DNA of 5,337 nucleotides from Phycisphaerae bacterium (GTDB lineage Bacteria; Planctomycetota; Phycisphaerae; UBA1845; Fen-1342): contig JAFGRR010000266.1 of the NCBI GenBank assembly GCA_016935035.1, positions 1-5,337 on the forward strand, in the 5' to 3' direction. The notes beneath the pieces were generated by a model. It saw only the letters and a list, made by a program, of their open reading frames with translations. It was not told the DNA's origin and ran no database searches. The position numbers and the translations under genes were made by a program. Numbering within the stretch: the stretch's first letter is position 1; each line of letters starts with the position of its first letter. This document shows positions 1-5,337 of the stretch, one piece after another.

Positions 1-305
1 AGGCTCACGAAGCCGATACGCGGCGGCGGCATGAGCTTCAGTTGCTGCGCCACTTGCCGCGCCATCAGCCAGCCTTTCACTCGCCACATCCCAGGCATCG
101 TGCCAAGCCGCACCTGCAATTGCCTGATTCCGTCCGCCGTAGTTGGCTCTGGAATGTGATCACCGAACCCAAGCAGTACGGTCGAAAGACGCGCTGACAC
201 GCATGCGCTTGCCACTCCATGACCGACAATTACTCCGCCACCCCACACGACGAGATTGCCATGACAGGCCACGTAGACATCAGGCTGTTCGGCAGCGCCA
301 CTCAT
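1..305 (-). CDS. Partial glycosyltransferase-like protein, N-terminal half (runs off the left edge)
   Basis: I translated this by hand: the frame is open from an ATG at 305-303 to the window edge (101 codons, no stop). The ATG follows the TGA of the upstream glycosyltransferase after 2 nt (TGAGCATG), which suggests translational coupling in one operon. The N-terminus reads as a hydrophobic beta strand (DVYVACHG), then a glycine-rich turn (WGGG), a helix and another strand (STVLLGFGDH). This is the usual opening of a GT-B fold donor/acceptor domain. Residues about 75-100 (RVKGWLM, PPPRIGFVS) parallel the upstream protein's RIRSWLT and PPTDGFIAAS at the same relative place, which supports a sister glycosyltransferase. 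The C-terminal donor-binding half lies outside the window, so family and sugar cannot be named. The open frame and coupling are seen; the function is inferred. Confidence 0.6.
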   Translation of the reverse strand, partial: MSGAAEQPDVYVACHGNLVVWGGGVIVGHGVASACVSARLSTVLLGFGDHIPEPTTADGIRQLQVRLGTMPGMWRVKGWLMARQVAQQLKLMPPPRIGFVS

Positions 306-307
306 GC

Positions 308-1564
308 TCAGATCCCGCGCGGTCGGATCGTCGCGCTCGACAACTGTTCCATATCACGCTGCGCGGACATGACTGATGTCGCCACCGACACGCCGCACAA
401 ACCCGCGATGCGCTCGACACACCAGTGCCAGTCAAAGCAACGCTCGACCACGGAGCGCCCCAACTCGCCCATCGCCGATCGCGTCTTCACATCGGCATGC
501 AACCGCCCGATTCGGTCCGGCAGGCTCTCTGGCAGACAGCGGTCGTAGCAATAGCCACCGCCGAATTGCCGCAAGACCTCGGCCATGCCCGAATAGACCC
601 GCGGCGGATCATGCTCGGGCACGATGACCGCCTTGCCGGCACGCATCGCCTGCGTAATCGCGTTCGGAAACGTGTCGTACCAGCTCGTGGAGATGACCAC
701 GTCGGCAGCGGCGTAGAACGGAGCCAGATCGCTTTGAGCCCCAACCAGCCGCACACGTCCGCTCACGCCCAGGCGTGTCGCCCGCGACTTCAGCCGGTCA
801 CGCTCGGAACCATCTCCCACAAGTATCAGGTGACATGACTCAGCCGTGCGCGCCAGCGCGTCGATCCCGGCATCAAACGCCTTGTTCGAGTCCAGTGTTC
901 CGACACCCAGCAGCACGAACGCGTCATCAGCCAGCGCCAGGGCGCGACGCTGCTCAGCCCGCCGTGTCGGACACACGACTAGCTCGGGCACCCCCTTGTA
1001 AAACCGCTCCAGGCGACGGCATCGACCGTTCGTAAACTCAAGGATCTCAGCCACACCCTGCTCGGTCGGCGCCAGCGTCAGATCTGCCCGCGCCAGCGCC
1101 GCTTGCTCAAGGCGCCGAATGCCGGCGAAGTCCACACTCGCCCAAAACGTCGGCGGCCGCCGCCGCGGCCACGTAAACGGCAGGCAGTTCGCCAGCAGAC
1201 ACGGAAAGAGATAGACCAGTGGCACGTCCGGCCAGGCCTGCTTAGCAGCGACCGCCCAGAACGGGCTGGCGGCGATGAAGCCGTCCGTCGGTGGGTTCAG
1301 TCTGCGCAAACATCGGGCCAACGCCCCCGGCGTAAGCCAACTGCGGATCCGCCACAGCCGCTCCCAAACGCGCGGACACAGGTTCACGCGACCGGGATCG
1401 CTGTCGCCCCCCCCGTCGTCACCCGTCCGGCTTACCCCGAGAACGCGTGTCGAACGCCCCGACCGCTCAAACGCCTCGGCCAGACCCAGCACCGACGACA
1501 GCGCGCCGCCCCACCCATGGGCATCGTTGTAGGTAGCCAGATAGAAGTCACGCCGCTCAAGCAC
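308..1564 (-). CDS. GT4-type glycosyltransferase (GT-B fold), 418 aa
   Basis: Probably transfers a sugar from a nucleotide-sugar donor to a growing glycan at the cytoplasmic face of the membrane. The N-terminal domain opens with FYLATYND and a glycine-rich turn (GWGGALSSVLGLAEAF, residues 17-32), as in many GT4 enzymes. The C-terminal Glycos_transf_1 domain covers roughly residues 205-385: LLGVGTLDSNKAF (218-230), LILVGDGSE (246-254), VRLVGAQSDLAPFYAAADVVI (271-291, the segment before the donor site), then SWYDTFPNAITQAMRAGKAVI. The usual E-x7-E donor motif is D297-x7-Q305, so the second Glu is replaced. The length is normal for the family and no membrane segment is evident. The GTG start at 1564 is the first start after an in-frame TGA five codons upstream, and it lies directly before the first beta strand. 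A G8 run encodes Gly51-53. The tail after about residue 390 is not family-typical. The acceptor and sugar are unknown. Confidence 0.88.
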   Translation of the reverse strand: MLERRDFYLATYNDAHGWGGALSSVLGLAEAFERSGRSTRVLGVSRTGDDGGGDSDPGRVNLCPRVWERLWRIRSWLTPGALARCLRRLNPPTDGFIAASPFWAVAAKQAWPDVPLVYLFPCLLANCLPFTWPRRRPPTFWASVDFAGIRRLEQAALARADLTLAPTEQGVAEILEFTNGRCRRLERFYKGVPELVVCPTRRAEQRRALALADDAFVLLGVGTLDSNKAFDAGIDALARTAESCHLILVGDGSERDRLKSRATRLGVSGRVRLVGAQSDLAPFYAAADVVISTSWYDTFPNAITQAMRAGKAVIVPEHDPPRVYSGMAEVLRQFGGGYCYDRCLPESLPDRIGRLHADVKTRSAMGELGRSVVERCFDWHWCVERIAGLCGVSVATSVMSAQRDMEQLSSATIRPRGI

Positions 1565-1904
1565 TCCGCGCCTGCCTGCTCAATAAGGACACCCTCGATA
1601 GAACTATCGGCGTCATCACGTGACACAGTCGATGTGGCCCGTCGCGAAACCAGCCTCGCCGAACACTCGACATCGCACTGGCCACACGCCTCATCCACCC
1701 GTTAGCTGAGGATTACCGGTGGATGCGGGTCGTCCGCTGGCGCCCGGAAGCTACGCGATCCGGCGCGCACAGCTTACGCGTTGTGATCGGCGAATGTTCG
1801 AGGCGTTTGGGTGTGCTCTTCAGACTAGGTATAAGTCGGGCAGGCAATCCTTGGGCCGATAACGAAGAGTCTGGAAACTGTCGAATGACGGCAAGGCAAT
1901 TACC
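1565..1904. other. Intergenic stretch upstream of the glycosyltransferase operon
   Basis: I see no convincing gene here on either strand. Short open frames exist (for example minus 1557-1694, which overlaps the glycosyltransferase start by 8 nt), but they are Arg-rich, use mixed third positions and lack a properly spaced ribosome binding site. The main structure is the inverted repeat at 1692-1725. A weaker 6-bp pair, CTCTTC (1816-1821) and GAAGAG (1864-1869), is probably chance. The glycosyltransferase promoter is expected in this stretch, but I cannot identify one with confidence. No tRNA or known riboswitch is recognisable. Confidence 0.5.
1692..1725. repeat. Inverted repeat, 8-bp perfect arms, 18-nt spacer
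   Basis: CATCCACC at 1692-1699 is exactly complementary to GGTGGATG at 1718-1725. The spacer does not extend the stem. There is no T-run on either side, so it is a weak intrinsic-terminator candidate. It lies about 130 bp upstream of the glycosyltransferase start, so it could be a dyad operator for that operon or an RNA stem-loop in its leader. The arms are seen; the role is inferred. Confidence 0.45.
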
Positions 1905-1935
1905 GGGGTGAGCCAGCGCAACAGCGCAAGCCCCC
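1905..1935. repeat. GC-rich imperfect palindrome, copy A
   Basis: Outer arms GGGG (1905-1908) and CCCC (1931-1934) enclose GC/GC and GCGC/GCGC pairs around an AACA loop, with small bulges. On the minus strand it contains CTTGCGCT after a G-run. The same core and context recur in the element at 1949-1972, so the two look like diverged copies of one small palindromic repeat. It may be a REP-like dispersed element or a tandem RNA hairpin. No T-run follows. Confidence 0.45.
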
Positions 1936-1948
1936 AGATGCCATCATC

Positions 1949-1972
1949 GGGACCTGCGATAGCGCAAGTCCC
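1949..1972. repeat. GC-rich palindrome, copy B (strong hairpin)
   Basis: GGGAC at 1949-1953 pairs with GTCCC at 1968-1972, and inside it TGCG (1955-1958) pairs with CGCA (1963-1966) around an ATAG loop. This gives nine pairs with a single C-A mismatch. On the minus strand it begins 14 nt after the stop codon of the second short ORF (1987-2034). It could therefore end or stabilise a transcript coming from the short ORFs, although it lacks the T-tract of an intrinsic terminator. It shares the minus-strand core CTTGCGCT with copy A. Confidence 0.55.
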
Positions 1973-1986
1973 TAACTACGCCAGAG

Positions 1987-2034
1987 TTACTTGGTCGTAG
2001 TGATGTGATCGATTTCGGTGATTTCGACGATCAT
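1987..2034 (-). CDS. Putative 15-residue peptide with C-terminal IDHIT motif
   Basis: The ATG is at 2034-2032 and the TAA at 1989-1987; the translation is MIVEITEIDHITTTK. It starts 13 nt after the stop of the 25-residue ORF upstream. An AGGA overlaps that stop codon (TAGGA, 2050-2046), but its spacing of 11 nt is somewhat long. The I-D-H-I-T at residues 8-12 repeats the I-D-Q-I-T near the end of the upstream peptide. All four base differences between the two 15-nt segments fall at third codon positions, and three are silent. No known family is recognised. It could be a precursor or leader peptide, or a chance ORF within a repeated DNA segment. Confidence 0.3.
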   Translation of the reverse strand: MIVEITEIDHITTTK

Positions 2035-2047
2035 GGCTTCGTGATTC

Positions 2048-2125
2048 CTAGCAGGTGATTTGGTCAATGAAGTACATGGCAATCACGTACGCCACGTCCG
2101 CGACATCCAAAAGAACGCGTGCCAT
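2048..2125 (-). CDS. Putative 25-residue peptide with strong RBS and C-terminal IDQIT-C
   Basis: The ATG is at 2125-2123 and the TAG at 2050-2048. An AGGAG (2138-2134) sits exactly 8 nt upstream of the ATG, one of the best-placed ribosome binding sites in the window; that is the main reason to take this ORF seriously. The peptide starts MARVLLDVAD, continues through a moderately hydrophobic stretch (VAYVIAMYF) and ends FIDQITC. The Asp residues make it a poor transmembrane helix. The frame stays open further upstream to 2290, but only through poor starts with no RBS. No known family is recognised. Possible roles are a small precursor peptide, a translated leader, or a small regulatory protein. 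It lies in the region otherwise read as intergenic and points towards the glycosyltransferase operon. Confidence 0.42.
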   Translation of the reverse strand: MARVLLDVADVAYVIAMYFIDQITC

Positions 2126-2133
2126 AGCCCTAT

Positions 2134-2138
2134 CTCCT
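2134..2138 (-). promoter_or_regulatory. Shine-Dalgarno site for the 25-residue ORF
   Basis: AGGAG on the minus strand, 8 nt before the ATG at 2125. It decides the start of the short ORF in favour of this ATG over the longer open frame. Confidence 0.5.
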
Positions 2139-2164
2139 GGTGATTGACGAGAGGCCGATTTCCA

Positions 2165-2194
2165 TTGCACGACCGAATGCCACGCGGCTATACT
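2165..2194 (+). promoter_or_regulatory. Candidate sigma-70 type promoter for the kinase gene
   Basis: TTGCAC (2165-2170) and TATACT (2189-2194) are separated by 18 nt. The -10 matches consensus at five of six positions and the -35 at three. Transcription would begin near 2201 and leave an untranslated leader of about 150 nt before the ATG at 2349. Sequence inspection only; the organism's promoter consensus is unknown. Confidence 0.3.
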
Positions 2195-2294
2195 GCGGTC
2201 GCGCACCAACACTCGACATGCGCAGTCCTTGCTGGCAGACGCCAGACTGCGGCACCGACAGAAACATAGAAGATTTGATACCTCGCTCAACCTA

Positions 2295-2322
2295 AAAGTA
2301 CCGATAAAACATTGGTTGTCAA
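2295..2322 (-). promoter_or_regulatory. Candidate minus-strand promoter upstream of the short ORFs
   Basis: A perfect -35 hexamer TTGACA (2322-2317) is followed after 16 nt by TACTTT (2300-2295), which keeps the key T, A and final T of a -10. It lies in a locally AT-richer patch. It would drive transcription towards the two short ORFs, from a start that faces the candidate kinase promoter at 2165-2194. Confidence 0.27.
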
Positions 2323-2348
2323 GTAGGCTTTTCCCGGCAATCCGGTAT

Positions 2349-4808
2349 ATGGCAGCGTTTTCAGCAGAATTCGACCCCCAACCATCGGCCGAACCACGGT
2401 TCGCGCGCCGTGGGAACTGTGCTTACTGCCGTGAGGCCGGAACGTTACGGCTCATCGGCACCCGCCTGCTACGCTGCGCCGTCTGCGGGTTCTCCATACC
2501 GATTCCGCGATCGGAGACCGCCCCACGCGCCGTCGCGCCGCCCAGATTCGCATTGCCATTCGAAACCGGGAGCGTCCTGCGGGAGCGATACCGGCTAGTC
2601 GAACTCCTCGGCGAGGGCGCCCACGGGCTGTCATATCTTGCGCATCACGAGTTTCTTAACCACCCTTGCGTCGTGAAACTCCTGCCTTACCACGTTGCCG
2701 AATCGTCCGACAACGCCGTTCAGCGTTTGCGCGGCGAGGCGTCCAACGGCTTCCGCGTCAACCACACCAATGTGGTCCGGGTGCTCGATTGCGACGTGCT
2801 CGACGGCCTCTGGTACTTCGTGATGGAGTACGTTGACGGCATCGACCTGGCGTCGGCCACGCAGGACCGTACCACGATCGACTGGCGCCAGGCTGTGCAG
2901 ATTGCCGTCGACGCCGCCGAGGGTCTGGACGCCATTCATCGCGCCGGACTCGTCCATCGCGACATCAAGCCCAGCAACTTGATACTGGGCACCGACGGTC
3001 ACGTACGCGTGGCCGACCTTGGCGTAGTCCGCCTGGCACCGCAGTATCAGGAGGATGGCGGGATCAGTGACGCTTACGACATGATCGGAACGCTCGCATA
3101 TGCGGCCCCGGAAGTGATGTCGCCGGGCCAGGTCGTGGGGCCCGCAGCCGATCTCTACTCACTCGGAGCCACCCTTTTCGAGCTCGTAACCGGGCAACTG
3201 CCATACGGCCAAAGCGTGTATCGCACGCTGCTTAGCGGCGGGCGCTCCGAACTGACGTGGCCGGACGACTCGGCGCACGACGCGCCTGAGTGGTTCAGGG
3301 GCGCGATTCTGCGGCTCTTGCACAAGGATCCGGCGTCACGCTTCGCGTCGCCACGAGACCTCATTGACTTCCTCGAACATCCAACGCGACGTAACGGGCG
3401 ACCGACAAGTCCGGCGCGGTCACGCTTTCCCGAGCCGCGTGGGCTCGTGGTGCTGCCATTCGAGAACAACTCGGGGGTAGCCGCGGATGATTGGCTCGGG
3501 CACGCGCTGGCCGACCACTTGGCGCGGTCATTGTCGCAGCATGCTGGCGCCTATGTCGCGGAGGTGAATCAGTTCTTGCAGACCATGGAGCGGGTCAAGA
3601 CGCGTCTGACCGGCACACGCGACGAACACCTGGTCGAAGCCGGTCGCCTCAGCGGAGCCGGGTCCATCATTGATGGAGAGTTCAGGCGTACCGGCGAGAC
3701 TCTCGCGCTGACGGTCCGAATCCACCAGGGACACACGCGTCCGGTCCAGGTCGAGGTTCTGTCCGGGGCCCTGCCGACGCTCGCCGACCTGGAGGCCGAG
3801 TTGCTGTCGCGGCTAACGCGACGCCTCGGTCTGACGGAGGACGCCGACATGCCGCCGACCGCCAGTGGCGGCGGCAACCCCATGGCCCAGGAACGCTTCT
3901 TCACGGGCAAACAAGCTTTCCTGCGCGGCGATTACGAAACGGCCATGCGACTGGGCCGCGAGGCCATCGAACTGGATGGTGACTTCGGCGAGGCGGTCGG
4001 TTTCGTCGGCGTCTGCCACGCACGCATGGGCCAGTACGACAAGGCCGCCGAGTACAACAAGCGACAGCAAGACCTGGCCATCCAGTTGGGTGATGATCGG
4101 CTGAAAGTGGAGGCCCACGCCAATCTGGGGTCGATGTACTACTTCCGCGGCGATTACGAGGCCGCGAATGACTGTCTCGGCAGCGCGGCGCGCCTCGCCG
4201 AGGAGCTCGGACTGACCGCCGAGCAGGCCCTGATCCGCAACAACCTGGGTTTTGTGCTCTTGCAGCTTGGCCGCACATCGGAGGCCGAGGACACGTATCA
4301 GCGTGCGATCGACACTCATAAGAAACATGGCGCGCTGATTTCGCTGATCGGGCCTTATAATGGCATGGGACACGTTCTGCGTGATCAGAAGCGTTACGAG
4401 GAGGCAAGAAGCTACTTCCGACGCGCGCTGGCACTCGCACAGGAAAGCGACGATCGCGTCAACATGGGCGTCGCCTATATGAACCTGGGGCACAGCGCCC
4501 TCTTGCAGGGGCGGCTGGCGGATGCCAAGCACGAGTTGGCCATAGCCCTCAACATACTGGAGCACACGAGCTTCTGGAACGGATTGGTTCGCGTGTACGA
4601 GTACATGGCCGACCTGAACCTCAAACTCTCGAACTGCGCCGAGGCCGTGCGCTGCGCCGAGCAGCGTCTCGAACTGGCTCGGCGGCACTCGAACGCCCCA
4701 ATGGAGTCGGACGCTTGGCGTCAGAAGGCCCGCGCGCTCGAACTCGCCGGCCGCAAGAGCGAGGCGGCTGCCTGCCTCGCGCACGCGGGCGAGCATGAGA
4801 CTGGTTGA
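2349..4808 (+). CDS. Zinc ribbon - Ser/Thr protein kinase - FlgO/TolB-like - TPR protein, 819 aa
   Basis: A soluble Hanks-type kinase that should phosphorylate Ser/Thr on partners, probably recruited by its TPRs. In order: a zinc ribbon with C24-x2-C27 and C43-x2-C46; a kinase domain at about 81-345 with glycine loop GEGAHG (88-93), Lys110, a likely helix-C Glu130, HRDIKPSN (203-210; catalytic D205, K207, N210), DLG in place of DFG (223-225), APE (253-255) and a final R331. All catalytic residues are present. Next comes a FlgO/TolB-like module at about 364-495 beginning GLVVLPFENNSG, then a Gly-rich linker, then about seven TPR-like repeats from 514 to 815 (for example ERFFTGKQAFLRGDYETAM). 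No transmembrane segment is seen. I chose the ATG at 2349 because the frame before it is basic, AT-richer and offers only a TTG at 2229. No strong RBS precedes either start. A PAS protein gene follows 63 bp downstream. Confidence 0.9.
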   Translation: MAAFSAEFDPQPSAEPRFARRGNCAYCREAGTLRLIGTRLLRCAVCGFSIPIPRSETAPRAVAPPRFALPFETGSVLRERYRLVELLGEGAHGLSYLAHHEFLNHPCVVKLLPYHVAESSDNAVQRLRGEASNGFRVNHTNVVRVLDCDVLDGLWYFVMEYVDGIDLASATQDRTTIDWRQAVQIAVDAAEGLDAIHRAGLVHRDIKPSNLILGTDGHVRVADLGVVRLAPQYQEDGGISDAYDMIGTLAYAAPEVMSPGQVVGPAADLYSLGATLFELVTGQLPYGQSVYRTLLSGGRSELTWPDDSAHDAPEWFRGAILRLLHKDPASRFASPRDLIDFLEHPTRRNGRPTSPARSRFPEPRGLVVLPFENNSGVAADDWLGHALADHLARSLSQHAGAYVAEVNQFLQTMERVKTRLTGTRDEHLVEAGRLSGAGSIIDGEFRRTGETLALTVRIHQGHTRPVQVEVLSGALPTLADLEAELLSRLTRRLGLTEDADMPPTASGGGNPMAQERFFTGKQAFLRGDYETAMRLGREAIELDGDFGEAVGFVGVCHARMGQYDKAAEYNKRQQDLAIQLGDDRLKVEAHANLGSMYYFRGDYEAANDCLGSAARLAEELGLTAEQALIRNNLGFVLLQLGRTSEAEDTYQRAIDTHKKHGALISLIGPYNGMGHVLRDQKRYEEARSYFRRALALAQESDDRVNMGVAYMNLGHSALLQGRLADAKHELAIALNILEHTSFWNGLVRVYEYMADLNLKLSNCAEAVRCAEQRLELARRHSNAPMESDAWRQKARALELAGRKSEAAACLAHAGEHETG

Positions 4809-4817
4809 TATGTAAAC

Positions 4818-4836
4818 GCGGATGACCGTCATCCGC
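4818..4836. promoter_or_regulatory. Perfect 19-bp odd palindrome between kinase and PAS genes
   Basis: GCGGATGAC and GTCATCCGC are exact reverse complements around a single C at 4827. It begins 9 nt after the kinase stop codon and ends 35 nt before the PAS gene start. As DNA it looks like a dimeric regulator operator. As RNA it folds to 8 pairs with a 3-nt loop, but no T-run follows, so intrinsic termination is unlikely. It may modulate expression of the downstream gene or act as a processing or stability hairpin. Confidence 0.5.
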
Positions 4837-4858
4837 ACATAACCTCTGCAACACGCAG

Positions 4859-4863
4859 AAGGA
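4859..4863 (+). promoter_or_regulatory. Shine-Dalgarno site for the PAS protein gene
   Basis: AAGGA lies 8 nt upstream of the ATG at 4872. It fixes that ATG as the start rather than the out-of-frame ATG at 4877. Confidence 0.6.
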
Positions 4864-4871
4864 CGGCAGAA

Positions 4872-5337
4872 ATGAGATGGGCTCTTGTGGATCGCACGGC
4901 TAACCGCGTCGGGACCACCCCCGGTGTGGATGCTGTCGCGACCAAGAGCATCCTCGTCGGCCTGCCGTCCGACAGCCACACCGAGTTCCTCCAGATGCTC
5001 CAGGAGGCCTGCGCCGACGGCCTGCCGCGCCGCCTGACCATAACGCACTCCACGAACCCGATGCTGGTCGTCGATATCCTGCCGCTCAAGCTCGAGCAGG
5101 TTACCGACCGTCCGGCGCTCGTCATCCTCTACGACGCCAGCGAGTTCGACAAATCCAGGGACCGGATCTCGAAGCTCGCGCGGCGCAACGAGGCCATCCT
5201 GCGCTGCTCGATGGACGGCTTCTTCGTAGTCGACGCCGACTGCCGTTTCCTCGAGGTCAACGAGGCATTCTGCCGCATGACCGGCTACTCGGTCGATGAG
5301 CTCATGCGCATGCGCATCACCGACCTGGAGGTCAACG
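4872..5337 (+). CDS. PAS-domain signalling protein, N-terminal part (runs off the right edge)
   Basis: The frame is open for 155 codons from an ATG with a good RBS. Residues about 53-105 (LTITHSTN, MLVVDILPLK, ALVILYDASEFDKSRDRI) resemble the last strands of a degenerate PAS domain followed by a signalling helix. Residues 106-155 form a clear PAS start: RNEAILRCSMDGFFVVD, FLEVNEAFCRMTGYSVDEL and ITDLEVN, the classic pattern in sensor histidine kinases and diguanylate cyclases. The output domain is beyond the edge, so a hybrid histidine kinase is only the most common possibility. It follows the Ser/Thr kinase in the same direction with a 63-bp gap and is likely co-expressed with it. The input is probably cytoplasmic, since no membrane segment or signal peptide is visible. 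Confidence 0.85.
   Translation, partial: MRWALVDRTANRVGTTPGVDAVATKSILVGLPSDSHTEFLQMLQEACADGLPRRLTITHSTNPMLVVDILPLKLEQVTDRPALVILYDASEFDKSRDRISKLARRNEAILRCSMDGFFVVDADCRFLEVNEAFCRMTGYSVDELMRMRITDLEVN

Noticed and set aside
1557..1694. A 45-codon minus-strand ORF overlapping the glycosyltransferase start by 8 nt.
   Set aside because: The overlap looks like coupling, but the peptide is Arg/Ser-rich with many minor codons, and the GGTGG before its ATG is too close to act as an RBS.
1103..1705. A 200-codon plus-strand frame.
   Set aside because: It is antisense to the glycosyltransferase; its translation is Arg/Pro-rich and low in structure, a typical shadow.
1740..1860. A possible tRNA because of GTTCGAGGC.
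   Set aside because: No acceptor stem, anticodon arm or matching D-arm can be folded around it.
1816..1869. CTCTTC/GAAGAG inverted pair.
   Set aside because: Only 6 bp with a 42-nt spacer and no extension; expected by chance.
1723..1911. A 62-codon plus-strand ORF in the gap.
   Set aside because: Its ATG is part of an inverted-repeat arm, it has no RBS, and its Arg-rich translation shows no protein-like pattern.
2048..2290. A longer 80-codon version of the 25-residue minus-strand ORF.
   Set aside because: The upstream start is a TTG without an RBS, while the internal ATG at 2125 has AGGAG at ideal spacing.
2229..2348. A 40-residue N-terminal extension of the kinase from a TTG.
   Set aside because: There is no ribosome binding site, the composition is basic, and the region is AT-richer and carries candidate promoter elements. 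The ATG at 2349 sits just before the zinc ribbon.
3813..5048. A 411-codon open frame on the minus strand.
   Set aside because: It runs antisense to the TPR region, the spacer and the PAS start, all of which have clear family motifs. Long antisense frames are expected in GC-rich coding sequence, and its translation shows no recognisable domain.
1..5337. CRISPR array, insertion sequence or phage genes.
   Set aside because: No regularly spaced repeats, transposase or terminal repeats with target duplication, and no phage-like proteins are visible.

Overview
This window comes from a GC-rich bacterium. A Hanks-type Ser/Thr kinase fused to signalling and TPR modules, a PAS sensor and a glycosyltransferase operon are typical of phyla rich in eukaryote-like kinases. 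Planctomycetota is my best guess, with Acidobacteriota or similar as alternatives. This is an inference from architecture and style; no marker gene is present.

Layout. (a) 1-1564, minus strand: two tandem genes of a surface-polysaccharide type operon. A complete GT4-like glycosyltransferase (308-1564, GTG start) is followed after 2 nt by the start of a second ORF (305 to the left edge), which looks like the N-terminal half of another GT-B glycosyltransferase. (b) 1565-2348: a gap of about 780 bp with no long gene. It holds a 34-bp inverted repeat (1692-1725), two related GC-rich palindromic elements (1905-1935 and 1949-1972), and two very short minus-strand ORFs (2048-2125 and 1987-2034). The first short ORF has a near-ideal ribosome binding site, and both peptides carry the motif I-D-x-I-T near the C-terminus. 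Candidate promoters on both strands lie between 2165 and 2322. (c) 2349-4808, plus strand: an 819-residue multidomain protein with a four-cysteine zinc ribbon, an intact Ser/Thr kinase domain, a FlgO/TolB-like domain and a TPR array. (d) 4809-5337: a 63-bp spacer with a perfect 19-bp odd palindrome, then the 5' end of a PAS-domain signalling protein that runs off the right edge.

How they fit together. The kinase and the PAS protein are adjacent, co-directional and probably co-transcribed, so they may belong to one signalling module. The left-hand genes build or decorate a glycan and are transcribed in the opposite direction, so a functional link to the kinase is only suggested by proximity. 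The least explained part is the gap: the two short ORFs with the repeated IDxIT motif, followed at once by paired palindromes, are the best candidate for something undescribed.
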